64,000 bases of DNA, taken from NCBI GenBank assembly GCA_026709265.1, contig JAPOTI010000115.1, positions 1-64,000 of the forward strand, read 5' to 3'. Position 1 is the first letter of the stretch. Every line of letters starts with the position of its first letter. This stretch comes from Paracoccaceae bacterium. GTDB taxonomy: Bacteria > Pseudomonadota > Alphaproteobacteria > Rhodobacterales > Rhodobacteraceae. The notes beneath the pieces were generated by a model that was not told the origin of the DNA, made no database searches, and worked only from the letters and a program-made list of their open reading frames with translations. A program made the position numbers and the translations under genes. Positions 16,998 through 26,189 of this stretch are shown piece by piece.

Positions 16998-18663
16998 CCT
17001 GTCCCTGGTTCAGGCCGGGCCAACGGTCGGTGCCATCAACCAGAATGCCGAGGCAATCGTCAAATACTGGCGTCAGGCGCGGGATGAGCGTGCCGATCTG
17101 GTGGCTTTTCCCGAATTGTTCCTTGCCGGATATCCGGCCCAGGACCTGGTCCTCAAACATGCTTTTATTGATGCCTGTGAGCGCCGGGTTGAATGGATCG
17201 CAGCCGCCTGCAAGGATGGCCCGGCATTGGGTTTTGGATCACCGTCTATCGTCGATGGCAAGCTGCGCAACGCCTATTTTATCTTTCAGAATGGTCAGTT
17301 GAAGGGACGCATCCTGAAGCACAAGCTTCCCAATGTCGGTGTGTTCGATGAGATGCGGCTATTTGAGTCGGGGCCCATCTGCGGTCCAGTGAAAATCGGG
17401 CCGGCACGGATCGGTGTGCCGATTTGCGAAGATGCCTGGTCGGAAGATGTCTGCGAAGCACTGATGGAGTCGGGTGCCGAGATTTTGCTTGTGGCGAACG
17501 GTTCGCCATACCATCGCGGTAAATATGATGTCCGTCTTTCTCATATGGTGGCCCGGGTTATCGAGACGGGTCTTCCATTGGTTTATCTCAACATGGTTGG
17601 CGGTCAGGATGACCAGATTTTCGATGGGGGTTCCTTTGTGCTCAATGCCGGAGGTGCACTGGCTTTGCAAATGCCGGTATTTGATGCTGATTGCGTGACG
17701 GTTTGTTTTGTTCAGGGCAATGCCGGATGGCAGGCGGTTGATGGTCAACGCGAGGCACTTCCAGACCAATGGGAGCAGGACTATCGTGCGATGGTCGAAG
17801 CGGTACGCGATTTCGTGTTTAAGAATGGTTTTTCACGTTCAGTTGTTGGGCTCTCCGGTGGAATTGACTCGGCACTCGTCGCCACCATCGCCGCCGATGC
17901 GCTGGGCCCCGAACAACTGCGCTGCATCTCGCTCCCATCCCCCTATACCTCACTTGAATCGATCAGCGATGCGATCGAATTGGCCAACAATCTGCGCTGT
18001 CGGATTGATAAAATCAGGATTGACGGGTTGCAGGCGGAAGTCGATTGCGCTCTCGGGGATCTGTTCGCCGGTCATCCGCAGGACCTCACCGAAGAGAATA
18101 TTCAATCGCGGTTACGGGGACTGTTACTGATGGCCGTTTCCAACAAGTTTGGCGAGATGTTGTTGACGACCGGCAACAAATCGGAAGCCGCCGTCGGTTA
18201 TGCGACCATTTATGGAGACATGGCCGGTGCCTATAACCCCATCAAGGATTTGTACAAGACACGGGTTTTTGAAAGTTGCCGCTGGCGCAACAGGAACCAC
18301 AGGAGCTGGATGAAAGGGCCAGACGGCGTGTGCATACCTGACCAGATTCTGGAAAAGCCGCCCTCGGCAGAGCTGCGCCCGGGACAGCGTGATTCCGATA
18401 GTCTGCCGCCGTACGAGGAGCTGGACGGTATCCTCGAGATTCTCATAGACCAGGATAGATCAGTCGCGGAGGCCGAGGCCGCCGGTTTTGACGGAGAGAC
18501 GGTCAGACGGGTTGAGGAACTGGTCTTTGGATCTGAACATAAGAGATTTCAATCTGCGCCTGGCCTCAAGCTCACGGAACGGGCTCTCTGGTTGGATCGG
18601 CGCTATCCGATTGTCAATCATTGGCGCGATGAGTCGGATGGTCAGTCGCATGACCCGGCATAA
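16981..18663 (+). CDS. nadE: Glutamine-dependent NAD+ synthetase
   Basis: Last step of NAD synthesis, amidating deamido-NAD+ with ammonia released from glutamine. The 560-aa product is the two-domain form. The N-terminal nitrilase-type glutaminase has VAFPELFLAGYP (Glu), LKHKLPNVGVFDE (Lys) and VPICEDAW (Cys). The C-terminal synthetase has the P-loop GLSGGIDSALVATIAAD and TTGNKSEAAVGYATIYGDM. Translation apparently begins with TTG inside the end of the upstream ORF, since no ATG fits the conserved N-terminus. Length is normal. Confidence 0.94.
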   Translation: MTNRFNLSLVQAGPTVGAINQNAEAIVKYWRQARDERADLVAFPELFLAGYPAQDLVLKHAFIDACERRVEWIAAACKDGPALGFGSPSIVDGKLRNAYFIFQNGQLKGRILKHKLPNVGVFDEMRLFESGPICGPVKIGPARIGVPICEDAWSEDVCEALMESGAEILLVANGSPYHRGKYDVRLSHMVARVIETGLPLVYLNMVGGQDDQIFDGGSFVLNAGGALALQMPVFDADCVTVCFVQGNAGWQAVDGQREALPDQWEQDYRAMVEAVRDFVFKNGFSRSVVGLSGGIDSALVATIAADALGPEQLRCISLPSPYTSLESISDAIELANNLRCRIDKIRIDGLQAEVDCALGDLFAGHPQDLTEENIQSRLRGLLLMAVSNKFGEMLLTTGNKSEAAVGYATIYGDMAGAYNPIKDLYKTRVFESCRWRNRNHRSWMKGPDGVCIPDQILEKPPSAELRPGQRDSDSLPPYEELDGILEILIDQDRSVAEAEAAGFDGETVRRVEELVFGSEHKRFQSAPGLKLTERALWLDRRYPIVNHWRDESDGQSHDPA

Positions 18664-18782
18664 CCCGCATTTCCCGATAGAAACTGTCAAATGGTTGTCG
18701 CTGCCGCGTGCACTTGCCGAAGGTCATCGAGGAACATAGGAGCGGGTGGCGGCGATTCCCTGACTGTTTGCAAAGGACCAAC

Positions 18783-20105
18783 ATGACCATAACCCGATTT
18801 GCCCCGTCACCAACCGGTCATCTCCACGTCGGGAATGTCAGGACAGCATTGTTCAACTTTCTGATTTCCCGCGGCGTGGACGGAGAGTTTATCCTGCGTC
18901 TGGATGACACTGATGCGGAGAGGTCACGACCGGAATTTGTCGAGTCAATTCACCGTGATCTGGAGTGGCTTGGTTTGCATTGGAGTCGGGTGGAGCGCCA
19001 ATCGGAACGGATTGATCTCTACCATGCGGCAGCGGATCAGTTACGAAAAAAGGATCGACTTTACGAGTGTTTTGAATCGCCAAGTGAACTTGCGCTGCGG
19101 CGAAAGACACTGTTGAGTATGGGTCGGCCACCGATCTATGACCGAAATGCCCGAAACCTGTCAACAGCAGAACAGGACCGGCTTCGACGTCAGGCACCGG
19201 GATATTGGCGTTTCCTCCTGAGTGGTGAAAGAGTCGAATGGCAAGATGGAATACAAGGTGCCGTTTCGATCGATTCGTCGAGTCTGTCCGACCCGGTGCT
19301 GATTCGCGCTGACGGGCAGTTTCTTTACACGCTGGCTTCGGTCGTTGATGACCTCGATATGGGAATTACGCATATTGTGCGTGGTTCCGATCACGTCACC
19401 AACACGGCCACCCAGATTCAACTGATGCATTGTCTGACGAAGCCTGCCCCATCTTTTGCCCACCACTCACTCCTGACCGGCCCACAAGGCGAGCCACTGG
19501 GCAAACGAATGGGGGCCTTGTCCATCAGGGAGTTACGGGAAAAGGGTATCGAACCCATGGCACTGCTATCGCAACTGGCGTTTATTGGTTCGGGAAAGCC
19601 CATTCAGCTCTGCGGCTCGCTGGACGAACTTGCCGATCACTTTGAGCTGGCTTCTTTCAGTTCAGCACCGGTCAAGTTTGATGAGTCCGACCTCGTTGGG
19701 CTCACCGCACGCAGCCTGGCGCGACTTTCTTTTGAGGAAATCGCCGACGAGATTCGTGCATGTGGTGTCAATGAAAATATTGAAGAGGCTTTTTGGAACG
19801 CAGTGCGTGGGAATTTGACCCGGCGCAGTGACCTTGCCACCTGGTGGAAATTGCTGCGTGACGGGGCCAGTCCACTCGTGAGTGATGAAGACCGTGAATT
19901 TGTTGAAGGAGCCTTTCAGTGCCTTCCACAACTTCCTTTTGATGATCGCACCTGGGAAAGCTGGACGCGGGCAGTCGGGCAAACTTCAGGGCGTACGGGA
20001 CGTCAACTCTACATGCCCCTCCGCAAGGCTTTAACAGGAAAGGTCCAGGGTCCGGAAATGCATATGCTCATGCCGCTGATGCAAAAGGTCACGCGCGTGT
20101 TCTGA
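18783..20105 (+). CDS. gltX: Glutamyl-tRNA synthetase
   Basis: Class I aminoacyl-tRNA synthetase charging tRNA-Glu, and in organisms lacking GlnRS also tRNA-Gln. The 440-aa product carries the HIGH-type motif APSPTGHLHVGN and a KMSKS-type loop GKRMGALSI. The ORF track begins at 18708, but the conserved N-terminus TITRFAPSPTGH starts at the ATG at 18783, so that start is used. Alphaproteobacteria often have two gltX genes, and whether this is the sole copy cannot be decided here. It lies 119 bases after nadE on the same strand. Confidence 0.95.
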   Translation: MTITRFAPSPTGHLHVGNVRTALFNFLISRGVDGEFILRLDDTDAERSRPEFVESIHRDLEWLGLHWSRVERQSERIDLYHAAADQLRKKDRLYECFESPSELALRRKTLLSMGRPPIYDRNARNLSTAEQDRLRRQAPGYWRFLLSGERVEWQDGIQGAVSIDSSSLSDPVLIRADGQFLYTLASVVDDLDMGITHIVRGSDHVTNTATQIQLMHCLTKPAPSFAHHSLLTGPQGEPLGKRMGALSIRELREKGIEPMALLSQLAFIGSGKPIQLCGSLDELADHFELASFSSAPVKFDESDLVGLTARSLARLSFEEIADEIRACGVNENIEEAFWNAVRGNLTRRSDLATWWKLLRDGASPLVSDEDREFVEGAFQCLPQLPFDDRTWESWTRAVGQTSGRTGRQLYMPLRKALTGKVQGPEMHMLMPLMQKVTRVF

Positions 20106-20411
20106 ACATCCCGGCTGTCTGGTCTTGTCGGTGAATTTGGGGCTTATATACATTGGTTGACATACCACCTTATGTTGTGGTTACCTTTCGACAAAAACTC
20201 ATCCTGCTGTATTCTATCAATTATTCGTTATAAGCCCCTTGAATTTGCATGGCTGGTTCGCGCCATCAATCGGCATCACGTCGATCAGGGTCGGCAAAAC
20301 AAATCGTGGTATCCAATGCCTTTTGACGGGATAGGGCAGGGATTCACAGACAGTTGTTGAACCTGCGGGTCAACCACCGAGAATTCTGCGGCAAGAGTAT
20401 GAGGCCAAGAC
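20106..20411. other. AT-rich intergenic region with flanking inverted repeats
   Basis: This 306-base stretch lies between convergent gltX and glk. It contains GGGGCTTATA at 20139-20148 and its exact complement TATAAGCCCC at 20229-20238, enclosing about 80 AT-rich bases. No gene is apparent. The short ORF 20157-20360 has no support. Confidence 0.4.
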
Positions 20412-21371
20412 TCAATCACGATCAGATATGTCATCTCCAGCCGGGAGTTGCTGCCCGAGGCATACCGCGCAACCTTTGAGAGCCACCTGGTCATCGCAGA
20501 TCAGATGGATCGAAAATTGCCGCATGAATTCTGAAAACCGGCCGGCGGACAGAAATGACTCGACAAATCCGGAGTGATTGAGTTGCGATGCGATTCCGCG
20601 GCCCACACCCCCGGTCAGAAAAATGCCACCGAAAGGCAAATGCGTCAGCGTCAGGTCGCGGGTGATCGCACCCAGGGTTTCGGCAAGAATCCGATGGTAG
20701 GTCTCGGATGCTGTCTTGTCCGCCGCGTCGCATGTCTGCCGGGTCCAGTGATCCACCATTTTTGCACCTCGCCCCGAGAGTATGTCTTCGACCGAAGCGA
20801 ATCCATTCCGGGATTCAATATGTTGGCGGAGCATTTCAACCTCCCGGTTACCATGGGGCAGCGATGTGTGACCGCATTCGGATGGGGCAGCCAGATAATG
20901 ACCATCGACATGATGCACGGCGACCGCATTGAAACCCGTACCGGCATTGATGGCCAGTTGTCGGTTTCCTGCCTCGTGGCTTCCCTGGAACAGGGGCATC
21001 AGATCGTTTTTCCTCAGTCGATGTAATCCATATCCGACGGCTTGCAGGTCATTGATGAGGTAAACGGGGATACCGCCCAGACGATCACTTACATCCTGCC
21101 CGACGATATCCCAGTCCCGATTGGTCAATTCTGCACGGTTTTGTGCAACCGGCCCAGCAACCGCAATACAAGCCTCTTGAGGGGCGGGGCTGTTGCATTC
21201 CCGAAGATAGTCTTCAATTGCCGAATTCAGATCACTGATCCGGGCATTCTCAAACCGTTGAACCGAGCTGGAATCAATCACCTCGCCAGTCGTCAGGGCA
21301 AAGCGTGTGTTGGTTCCGCCAATATCGGCAACCAGGGCATATTGATGATTGCCATACGATTCCGCGATCAT
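20412..21371 (-). CDS. glk: Glucokinase (ROK-independent Glk family)
   Basis: Phosphorylates glucose to glucose-6-phosphate, feeding the Entner-Doudoroff pathway encoded just upstream. The 319-aa product shows the ATP-binding motif VADIGGTNTRFAL, the sugar-binding segment INAGTGFNAVAV with SECGHTSL, and LTGGVGRGIAS near the C-terminus. The ORF track runs open to 21959, but homologous sequence starts at the ATG at 21371 (MIAESYGNHQYALVADIGG). It follows eda by about 130 bases in the same direction, making an edd-eda-glk unit. Confidence 0.92.
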   Translation of the reverse strand: MIAESYGNHQYALVADIGGTNTRFALTTGEVIDSSSVQRFENARISDLNSAIEDYLRECNSPAPQEACIAVAGPVAQNRAELTNRDWDIVGQDVSDRLGGIPVYLINDLQAVGYGLHRLRKNDLMPLFQGSHEAGNRQLAINAGTGFNAVAVHHVDGHYLAAPSECGHTSLPHGNREVEMLRQHIESRNGFASVEDILSGRGAKMVDHWTRQTCDAADKTASETYHRILAETLGAITRDLTLTHLPFGGIFLTGGVGRGIASQLNHSGFVESFLSAGRFSEFMRQFSIHLICDDQVALKGCAVCLGQQLPAGDDISDRD

Positions 21372-21501
21372 TGAGATGTTATCCGTGGCGGCCAGACCAT
21401 GTCTTTGCTCCTGTCTCAGCGCCCCGTCTGCGGACCTGTGGGTTTCACTGCTGCCTGAGGTTGACAGACCTTGAAGGCCTGCGCGCCATTCGAGTGCGCT
21501 C

Positions 21502-22170
21502 TCAAGGACTGCAGTTGTCTGAGGGCGCTGGTGGTCTGTCAGAACGTGTTCGCTGCGCCGTCGCACGAATCCGATCCCAGTCTTCAGCGATGATCGTGTC
21601 GGCGGGGGCAATCCAACTGCCACCCACGCAAATAATATTCTGATGTTCCAGATAGCGGTTGGCGCTCGCAGCGGTAATTCCACCTGTCGGGCAGTAGCTG
21701 ACATGCGGTAACGGCGATGCCAGAGCCGAGAGAGCGGCAAGCCCGCCATTTGTCTCGGCAGGAAAAAACTTGACGAAATCGAATCCCTGATCAGACAGTG
21801 CCATGATCTCACTGGCTGTTGCGGCTCCGGGAAGCAGCGGCAGGTCGAGATCGAGACAAGCCTGAATGAGGCCGTCTGTTGAACCGGGCGACACACCAAA
21901 TGCCGCACCTGCCTTCTTGGCTTTCTCGGCACAAGCCGGGGTGAGCAAGGTCCCGGCACCGATCAGAATTCCAGACATTGCCGACATTTCCCTGATGGAG
22001 TCGAGCGCGGCGTCAGTCCGCAAAGTGACCTCGATGACATGCAGACCGCCGTCGGCCAGTGCCCGGGCAAGCGGCACAGAATGTTTCGCATATTCGATCG
22101 TCAGGACCGGCATGACACCAATGTCACGGCAAGCTCGCCGCAGCCATCTGCTGCTGTCATCGGGAGTCAT
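21502..22170 (-). CDS. eda: 2-dehydro-3-deoxy-6-phosphogluconate (KDPG) aldolase
   Basis: Cleaves KDPG to pyruvate and glyceraldehyde-3-phosphate. The 222-aa barrel shows IEVTLRTDAALDSI (catalytic Glu), GAGTLLTPACAEKAKKAG, VSPGSTDGLI and the Schiff-base lysine in FDFVKFFPAETNGG, then CPTGGIT. The start overlaps the edd stop by four bases, so the two steps of the pathway are translationally coupled. Confidence 0.95.
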   Translation of the reverse strand: MTPDDSSRWLRRACRDIGVMPVLTIEYAKHSVPLARALADGGLHVIEVTLRTDAALDSIREMSAMSGILIGAGTLLTPACAEKAKKAGAAFGVSPGSTDGLIQACLDLDLPLLPGAATASEIMALSDQGFDFVKFFPAETNGGLAALSALASPLPHVSYCPTGGITAASANRYLEHQNIICVGGSWIAPADTIIAEDWDRIRATAQRTRSDRPPAPSDNCSP

Positions 22171-23987
22171 TGATCGACGCTCATGACAATGGCTGAGGCA
22201 CCCTGATCAGACTGACCGGCGTGGCGACGAAACAACTCAAATAGCTGTTGTCCACAGAATTCCGAAGCGGTGTGATCGGGCATTTCCTGTACTTCTCGCT
22301 CCTGCAGGTCGACACCGATGACGTTGAGTCGTCCTGTCCTGGCATCAAGAGTGATGACATCGCCATCTTGAATCCTTGCCAAGGGACCCCCGTCTGCGGC
22401 TTCCGGAGACAGGTGGATGGCAGCGGGGACTTTTCCTGAGGCCCCTGACATCCGGCCATCGGTCACAAGCGCTATACGAAATCCCCGGTCGAGAAGCACC
22501 GACAGACTGGGAGTGAGCCCGTGCAATTCCGGCATCCCGTTGGCTTTGGGTCCCTGGAAACGGACGATTATGACACAGTCCTGATTGAGTTCGCCCTGTG
22601 AGAAAGCAACTTTCACATCGTCCGGTTGAGAAAAAACCCGCGCGGGCGCGGTGATCGATTGATGCTCTGAGGCCACGGCCGAAATCTTCATCGCCCCTCT
22701 CCCAAGATTGCCCTTGATACGTTTCAAGCCACCTGTTGGCGAGAAAGGTCGTGCCGCCGGGCGAAGAATTTTCTCGTTCTGTGACTCGCAGGGGGTTTCT
22801 TCCCAGTTCAGTATGCCGTCTCGCAATTTAGGTTCCCGGCAATAATTGTTGAGGCCCGTACCGGCATTGGTCTGAACATCCTCATGCAACAAGCCTGCAT
22901 TCAATAATTCGCGAATGAGGAACGCGAGTCCTCCGGCGGCATGGAAGTGATTGATGTCTGCCAGGCCGTTTGGATAGACCCTTGCCATCAATGGGACCAC
23001 CTCGGAAATGTCCGCGAAATCATCAACATCAAGCTCAATGCCGCCGGCCCGCGCCATTGCGGGAAGATGCAGCAGCAGATTGGTCGATCCACCCGTGGCC
23101 ATGAGACCGACGATGCCGTTGACGAAGGCTTTTTCATCCAAAATCTGGCCAACAGGTCGATAATCGTTGCCCAACGCAGTGATGGCAAGAGCGCGTCTGA
23201 CGGCCGCTTTCGTGAGTTCTTCGCGAATGGGTGTATGGGGATTGAAAAATGATGTTCCGGGAAGGTGCAGTCCCATGAATTCCATCAGCATCTGGTTTGA
23301 ATTCGCCGTGCCGTAAAAGGTGCAGGTTCCCGGCCCGTGATAAGATTCCATTTCAGCTTGCATGAGCGTGTCACGCCCGACTTCGCCGGCGGCAAATTGC
23401 TGACGGATACGGGATTTCCGATCATTGGGAAGTCCCGAGACCATGGGTCCGGCAGGAACAAATATCGCCGGAATATGTCCGAATGTCTGCGCTGCAATGA
23501 CCAGGCCGGGAACGATCTTGTCGCAGACTCCCAGATGAAGTGCGGCATCGAACGTGTTGTGGCTCAGTGCCACACTCGCGGCGAGGGCAATGACATCGCG
23601 TGAAAACAGCGACAGTTCCATGCCCTGCTGACCCTGAGTGACCCCATCGCACATGGCCGGCACGCCGCCAGCAACCTGTGCTGTCCCACCCGCTTGGCGC
23701 GCTGCCTCCTTGATGATCTGTGGATATGCGGCGAAGGGCTGATGCGCCGAGAGCATGTCATTATAGGCCGTGACAATGCCGAGATTTGCGACCCGCCCGC
23801 CCGCCAGATCCTCTTTTTGACTTCCCATTGCGGCATAGGCATGGGCCTGGTTGCCACACGAGAGATGGGCCCGTGCCGGGCGTGATGTGATCGCGCGATG
23901 AATTCTATCAAGATAGGCCTTGCGGCTGTCTGTGCTGCGCAACTGAATACGTTCGGTGACGGCAGCGATCTGATCGTTAATCCTCAT
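22167..23987 (-). CDS. edd: 6-phosphogluconate dehydratase
   Basis: Fe-S dehydratase converting 6-phosphogluconate to KDPG, the defining step of the Entner-Doudoroff pathway. The IlvD/Edd family sequence includes [43 protein letters not shown] and [15 protein letters not shown], with the cysteines expected for cluster binding. The ATG at 23987 gives 606 aa, the usual length, while the track start at 24008 would be a TTG. It is first in the edd-eda-glk operon. Confidence 0.95.
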   Translation of the reverse strand: MRINDQIAAVTERIQLRSTDSRKAYLDRIHRAITSRPARAHLSCGNQAHAYAAMGSQKEDLAGGRVANLGIVTAYNDMLSAHQPFAAYPQIIKEAARQAGGTAQVAGGVPAMCDGVTQGQQGMELSLFSRDVIALAASVALSHNTFDAALHLGVCDKIVPGLVIAAQTFGHIPAIFVPAGPMVSGLPNDRKSRIRQQFAAGEVGRDTLMQAEMESYHGPGTCTFYGTANSNQMLMEFMGLHLPGTSFFNPHTPIREELTKAAVRRALAITALGNDYRPVGQILDEKAFVNGIVGLMATGGSTNLLLHLPAMARAGGIELDVDDFADISEVVPLMARVYPNGLADINHFHAAGGLAFLIRELLNAGLLHEDVQTNAGTGLNNYCREPKLRDGILNWEETPCESQNEKILRPAARPFSPTGGLKRIKGNLGRGAMKISAVASEHQSITAPARVFSQPDDVKVAFSQGELNQDCVIIVRFQGPKANGMPELHGLTPSLSVLLDRGFRIALVTDGRMSGASGKVPAAIHLSPEAADGGPLARIQDGDVITLDARTGRLNVIGVDLQEREVQEMPDHTASEFCGQQLFELFRRHAGQSDQGASAIVMSVDQ

Positions 23988-24008
23988 GAGCGCTCGCGAG
24001 CTGGACAA

Positions 24009-24414
24009 GCCGATTTGGACATTTGCGCACGATCGACCCGCGCGAAAGGGTATCTATGCGCAAGGGCAGGCAACATCATGGGGTGACATGCGCAAGGGCC
24101 GGTATTGTTTTTGCGGTCCTGCTGTTCGTGTCCCCATCCGTGACGCAGAAAATGGCATCAGGGGTGCCATGGAGTCCGGCCTTGTGAATAGGTTGATCAT
24201 GACATTTCGCATCATCCATCGCAACATCACATTCAGTCCCTTGAGATGTGCCCCGTCACGAAATTCTGATTTCCGCAGGAGGCGAACGAACAGGGTTTCA
24301 TTAAGCGGCTCGACCATCTTGTGCAAGATTGATCCCGTCTTGCAATAAACTTAAGGGAGCGATAACAACGGATAAATTTTCGACACCATTGCTAGCTTGA
24401 AGGAGAAACACAAA
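24009..24414. promoter_or_regulatory. Divergent control region between edd and dctP
   Basis: About 400 bases separate two divergent operons. The only clear structure is the inverted repeat at 24322-24344. A 90-codon minus ORF (24054-24326) has no ribosome binding site or recognisable sequence and is not called. Confidence 0.4.
24322..24344 (+). promoter_or_regulatory. Operator-like inverted repeat upstream of dctP
   Basis: TGCAAGA and TCTTGCA are perfect 7-bp inverted arms separated by nine bases, 70 bases before the dctP start codon. The spacing gives one arm per helical turn and a half, typical of a dimeric transcription-factor site. The regulator is unknown. Confidence 0.35.
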
Positions 24415-25515
24415 ATGGAAAATGTTGATCGGAGGAAGTTCCTCGGCGGCGCGGCCCTGGCGGCAACTGCCTCTGCCGGTGGACTTGCCGCGCCGGCTCT
24501 GGCGCAGTCGGCCACCAACCTGAAAATGCAAGCGGCATGGGGTGGCGGTATTTTTCTGGAAAATGCGCAGGCCTATGTGCAGCGCGTCAATGATATGGCG
24601 GGCGGGGCGCTCAATATTGAGCTTCTTCCCGTGGACGCGGTTGTCAAGACGAGCCAAATGCAGGACGCCGTACATCGGGGTATTCTCGATGCATGCCACT
24701 ATGTGCCCGCTTACTGGTATTCGAAATCACCGACAGCATCCTTGTTTGGAACGGGCCCGTGTTTCGGATGGTCAAGTCAAGAGGTTCTGGGTTGGGTGCA
24801 TTATGGTGGTGGCCAGGAACTGTTCAATGAATTGATGGCAGAACTTCGGCTGAATGTCGTGTCGTTCTTCAATAGTCCGATGCCGGCGCAGCCGCTTGGC
24901 TGGTTCAAGGAACAGATCACCGATGCAGCGCAGATGGATGGGCTCAAGTATCGCACCGTGGGTCTTGCGGCTGACGTTCTGCTCGAGATGGGAATGTCGG
25001 TTGTTCAACTCCCGGGTGGTGAAATCCAGCCGGCGATGAAGTCTGGACTGATCGACGCTGCCGAATTCAACAACCCGACATCCGACCGGGATTTTGGTAT
25101 GCAGGATGTGTCCAAACATTATCATCTTGCGTCTTTCCATCAGAGTCAGGAATTCTTTGAAATTTCCTTTAACCGTGACACGTACGAGTCTCTCGCGCCC
25201 GAACTTCAGGCGATACTCAGATATGCGTCAGAAGCGGAAAGTTCGAATTTCTACTGGCACAACACGAAACGTTACGCGGAAGATCTGATCACATTGCGCG
25301 ATCAGGAAGGCGTCAACGTGTATCGGACGCCCGACTCCGTGATGAAGGCGCAGCTCGAGGCCTGGGATATCGTGGTTGATCGGATTTCGGGTGAGGATCC
25401 CTTCTTCGCCAGGGTGATTGAGAGCCAGAAGGCCTATGCCGAGGTGGTCATGAATTACCTCAATCTCAACCAGCCGAATTACCAGCTTGCCTACGAACAT
25501 ACTTTTGGTTCGTGA
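24415..25515 (+). CDS. TRAP transporter solute-binding protein DctP
   Basis: Periplasmic binding subunit of a TRAP importer, 366 aa from the ATG at 24415, which has AGGAG at good spacing. The N-terminus has a twin-arginine-like signal (VDRRKFLGGAALAATASAGG) ending in APALAQ, so it may be exported folded by Tat. The mature protein has DctP-family features such as LPVDAVVKTSQMQDAVHRG, LKYRTVGLAADVLLEMG and VQLPGGEIQPAMKSGLIDAAEF. These resemble the TakP-type branch, known to bind 2-oxoacids. The conserved Arg of KYRTVG usually contacts a substrate carboxylate. It heads a dctP-dctQ-dctM-amidase operon. Confidence 0.93.
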   Translation: MENVDRRKFLGGAALAATASAGGLAAPALAQSATNLKMQAAWGGGIFLENAQAYVQRVNDMAGGALNIELLPVDAVVKTSQMQDAVHRGILDACHYVPAYWYSKSPTASLFGTGPCFGWSSQEVLGWVHYGGGQELFNELMAELRLNVVSFFNSPMPAQPLGWFKEQITDAAQMDGLKYRTVGLAADVLLEMGMSVVQLPGGEIQPAMKSGLIDAAEFNNPTSDRDFGMQDVSKHYHLASFHQSQEFFEISFNRDTYESLAPELQAILRYASEAESSNFYWHNTKRYAEDLITLRDQEGVNVYRTPDSVMKAQLEAWDIVVDRISGEDPFFARVIESQKAYAEVVMNYLNLNQPNYQLAYEHTFGS

Positions 25516-25532
25516 GTGATTGATATCATGGA

Positions 25533-25558
25533 TCCGGGAACCGGTCGCGGTTCCCGGA
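25533..25558 (+). promoter_or_regulatory. Intra-operonic stem-loop after dctP
   Basis: TCCGGGAACC-GGTCGC-GGTTCCCGGA forms a perfect 10-bp stem 18 bases after the dctP stop, with no T-run. Such structures after binding-protein genes commonly protect the upstream mRNA and lower expression of the downstream permeases. That role is inferred here. Confidence 0.5.
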
Positions 25559-25574
25559 ATGCGAATTCAGCCCC

Positions 25575-26144
25575 ATGAAGGTTTTTATCAGCTCCGTCGA
25601 AACGTTGAGTGTATGGGTTGGCCGCGCGTTTGGATGGTGTATCCTCATCCTGACACTTTCGGTTTCTTACGAGGTTTTCGTCCGTTATGTCCTGAACGCG
25701 CCGACGGTATGGGCGTTTGACATGATGGTTCAGATGTATGGAGCACTTTTCCTGATGGCCGGACCTTACGCGCTGGCTCAGGATGCGCATGTCCGCGGCG
25801 ACGTTATCTATCGGTTGTTCCCGGTGCGCTGGCAGGCACGGATCGATTTTGTTCTCTATCTCCTGTTCTTTTTTCCGGGAATGCTGGCGCTCTTCTGGTT
25901 CGGTTACGAAATCGCTGCTGACAGTTGGCGCTACAAGGAAGTCAGTTGGAACAGTCCGGCACGAATACAGATTTATTTCTTCAAGACCCTGATTCCAGTT
26001 GCCGGTGGACTCCTGATCATTCAGGGAATCGCCGAACTGCTGCGTTGCTGGCATGCGATGCGGACAGGCGTCTGGATGGAGCGGGTTGACGATGTGCGGG
26101 AAACAGAGGACGTGCTGATCAAGGACGGTGACGCGGCTGGCTGA
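25575..26144 (+). CDS. TRAP transporter small permease DctQ
   Basis: Small membrane subunit of the TRAP importer, 189 aa with four predicted membrane helices. Family features are visible: an early FISSVETLSVWVGRAFGWCILILTLSV helix region, the MYGALFLMAGPYALAQDAHVRGDV segment conserved in DctQ proteins, and a charged cytoplasmic tail. It sits 60 bases after dctP and 46 before dctM, so stoichiometry may be set by the stem-loop before it. Confidence 0.9.
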   Translation: MKVFISSVETLSVWVGRAFGWCILILTLSVSYEVFVRYVLNAPTVWAFDMMVQMYGALFLMAGPYALAQDAHVRGDVIYRLFPVRWQARIDFVLYLLFFFPGMLALFWFGYEIAADSWRYKEVSWNSPARIQIYFFKTLIPVAGGLLIIQGIAELLRCWHAMRTGVWMERVDDVRETEDVLIKDGDAAG

Positions 26145-26189
26145 CTGGTGGTCGTGCAACGCGTGGAAGACAGTTGAAGGAATGTTGAC

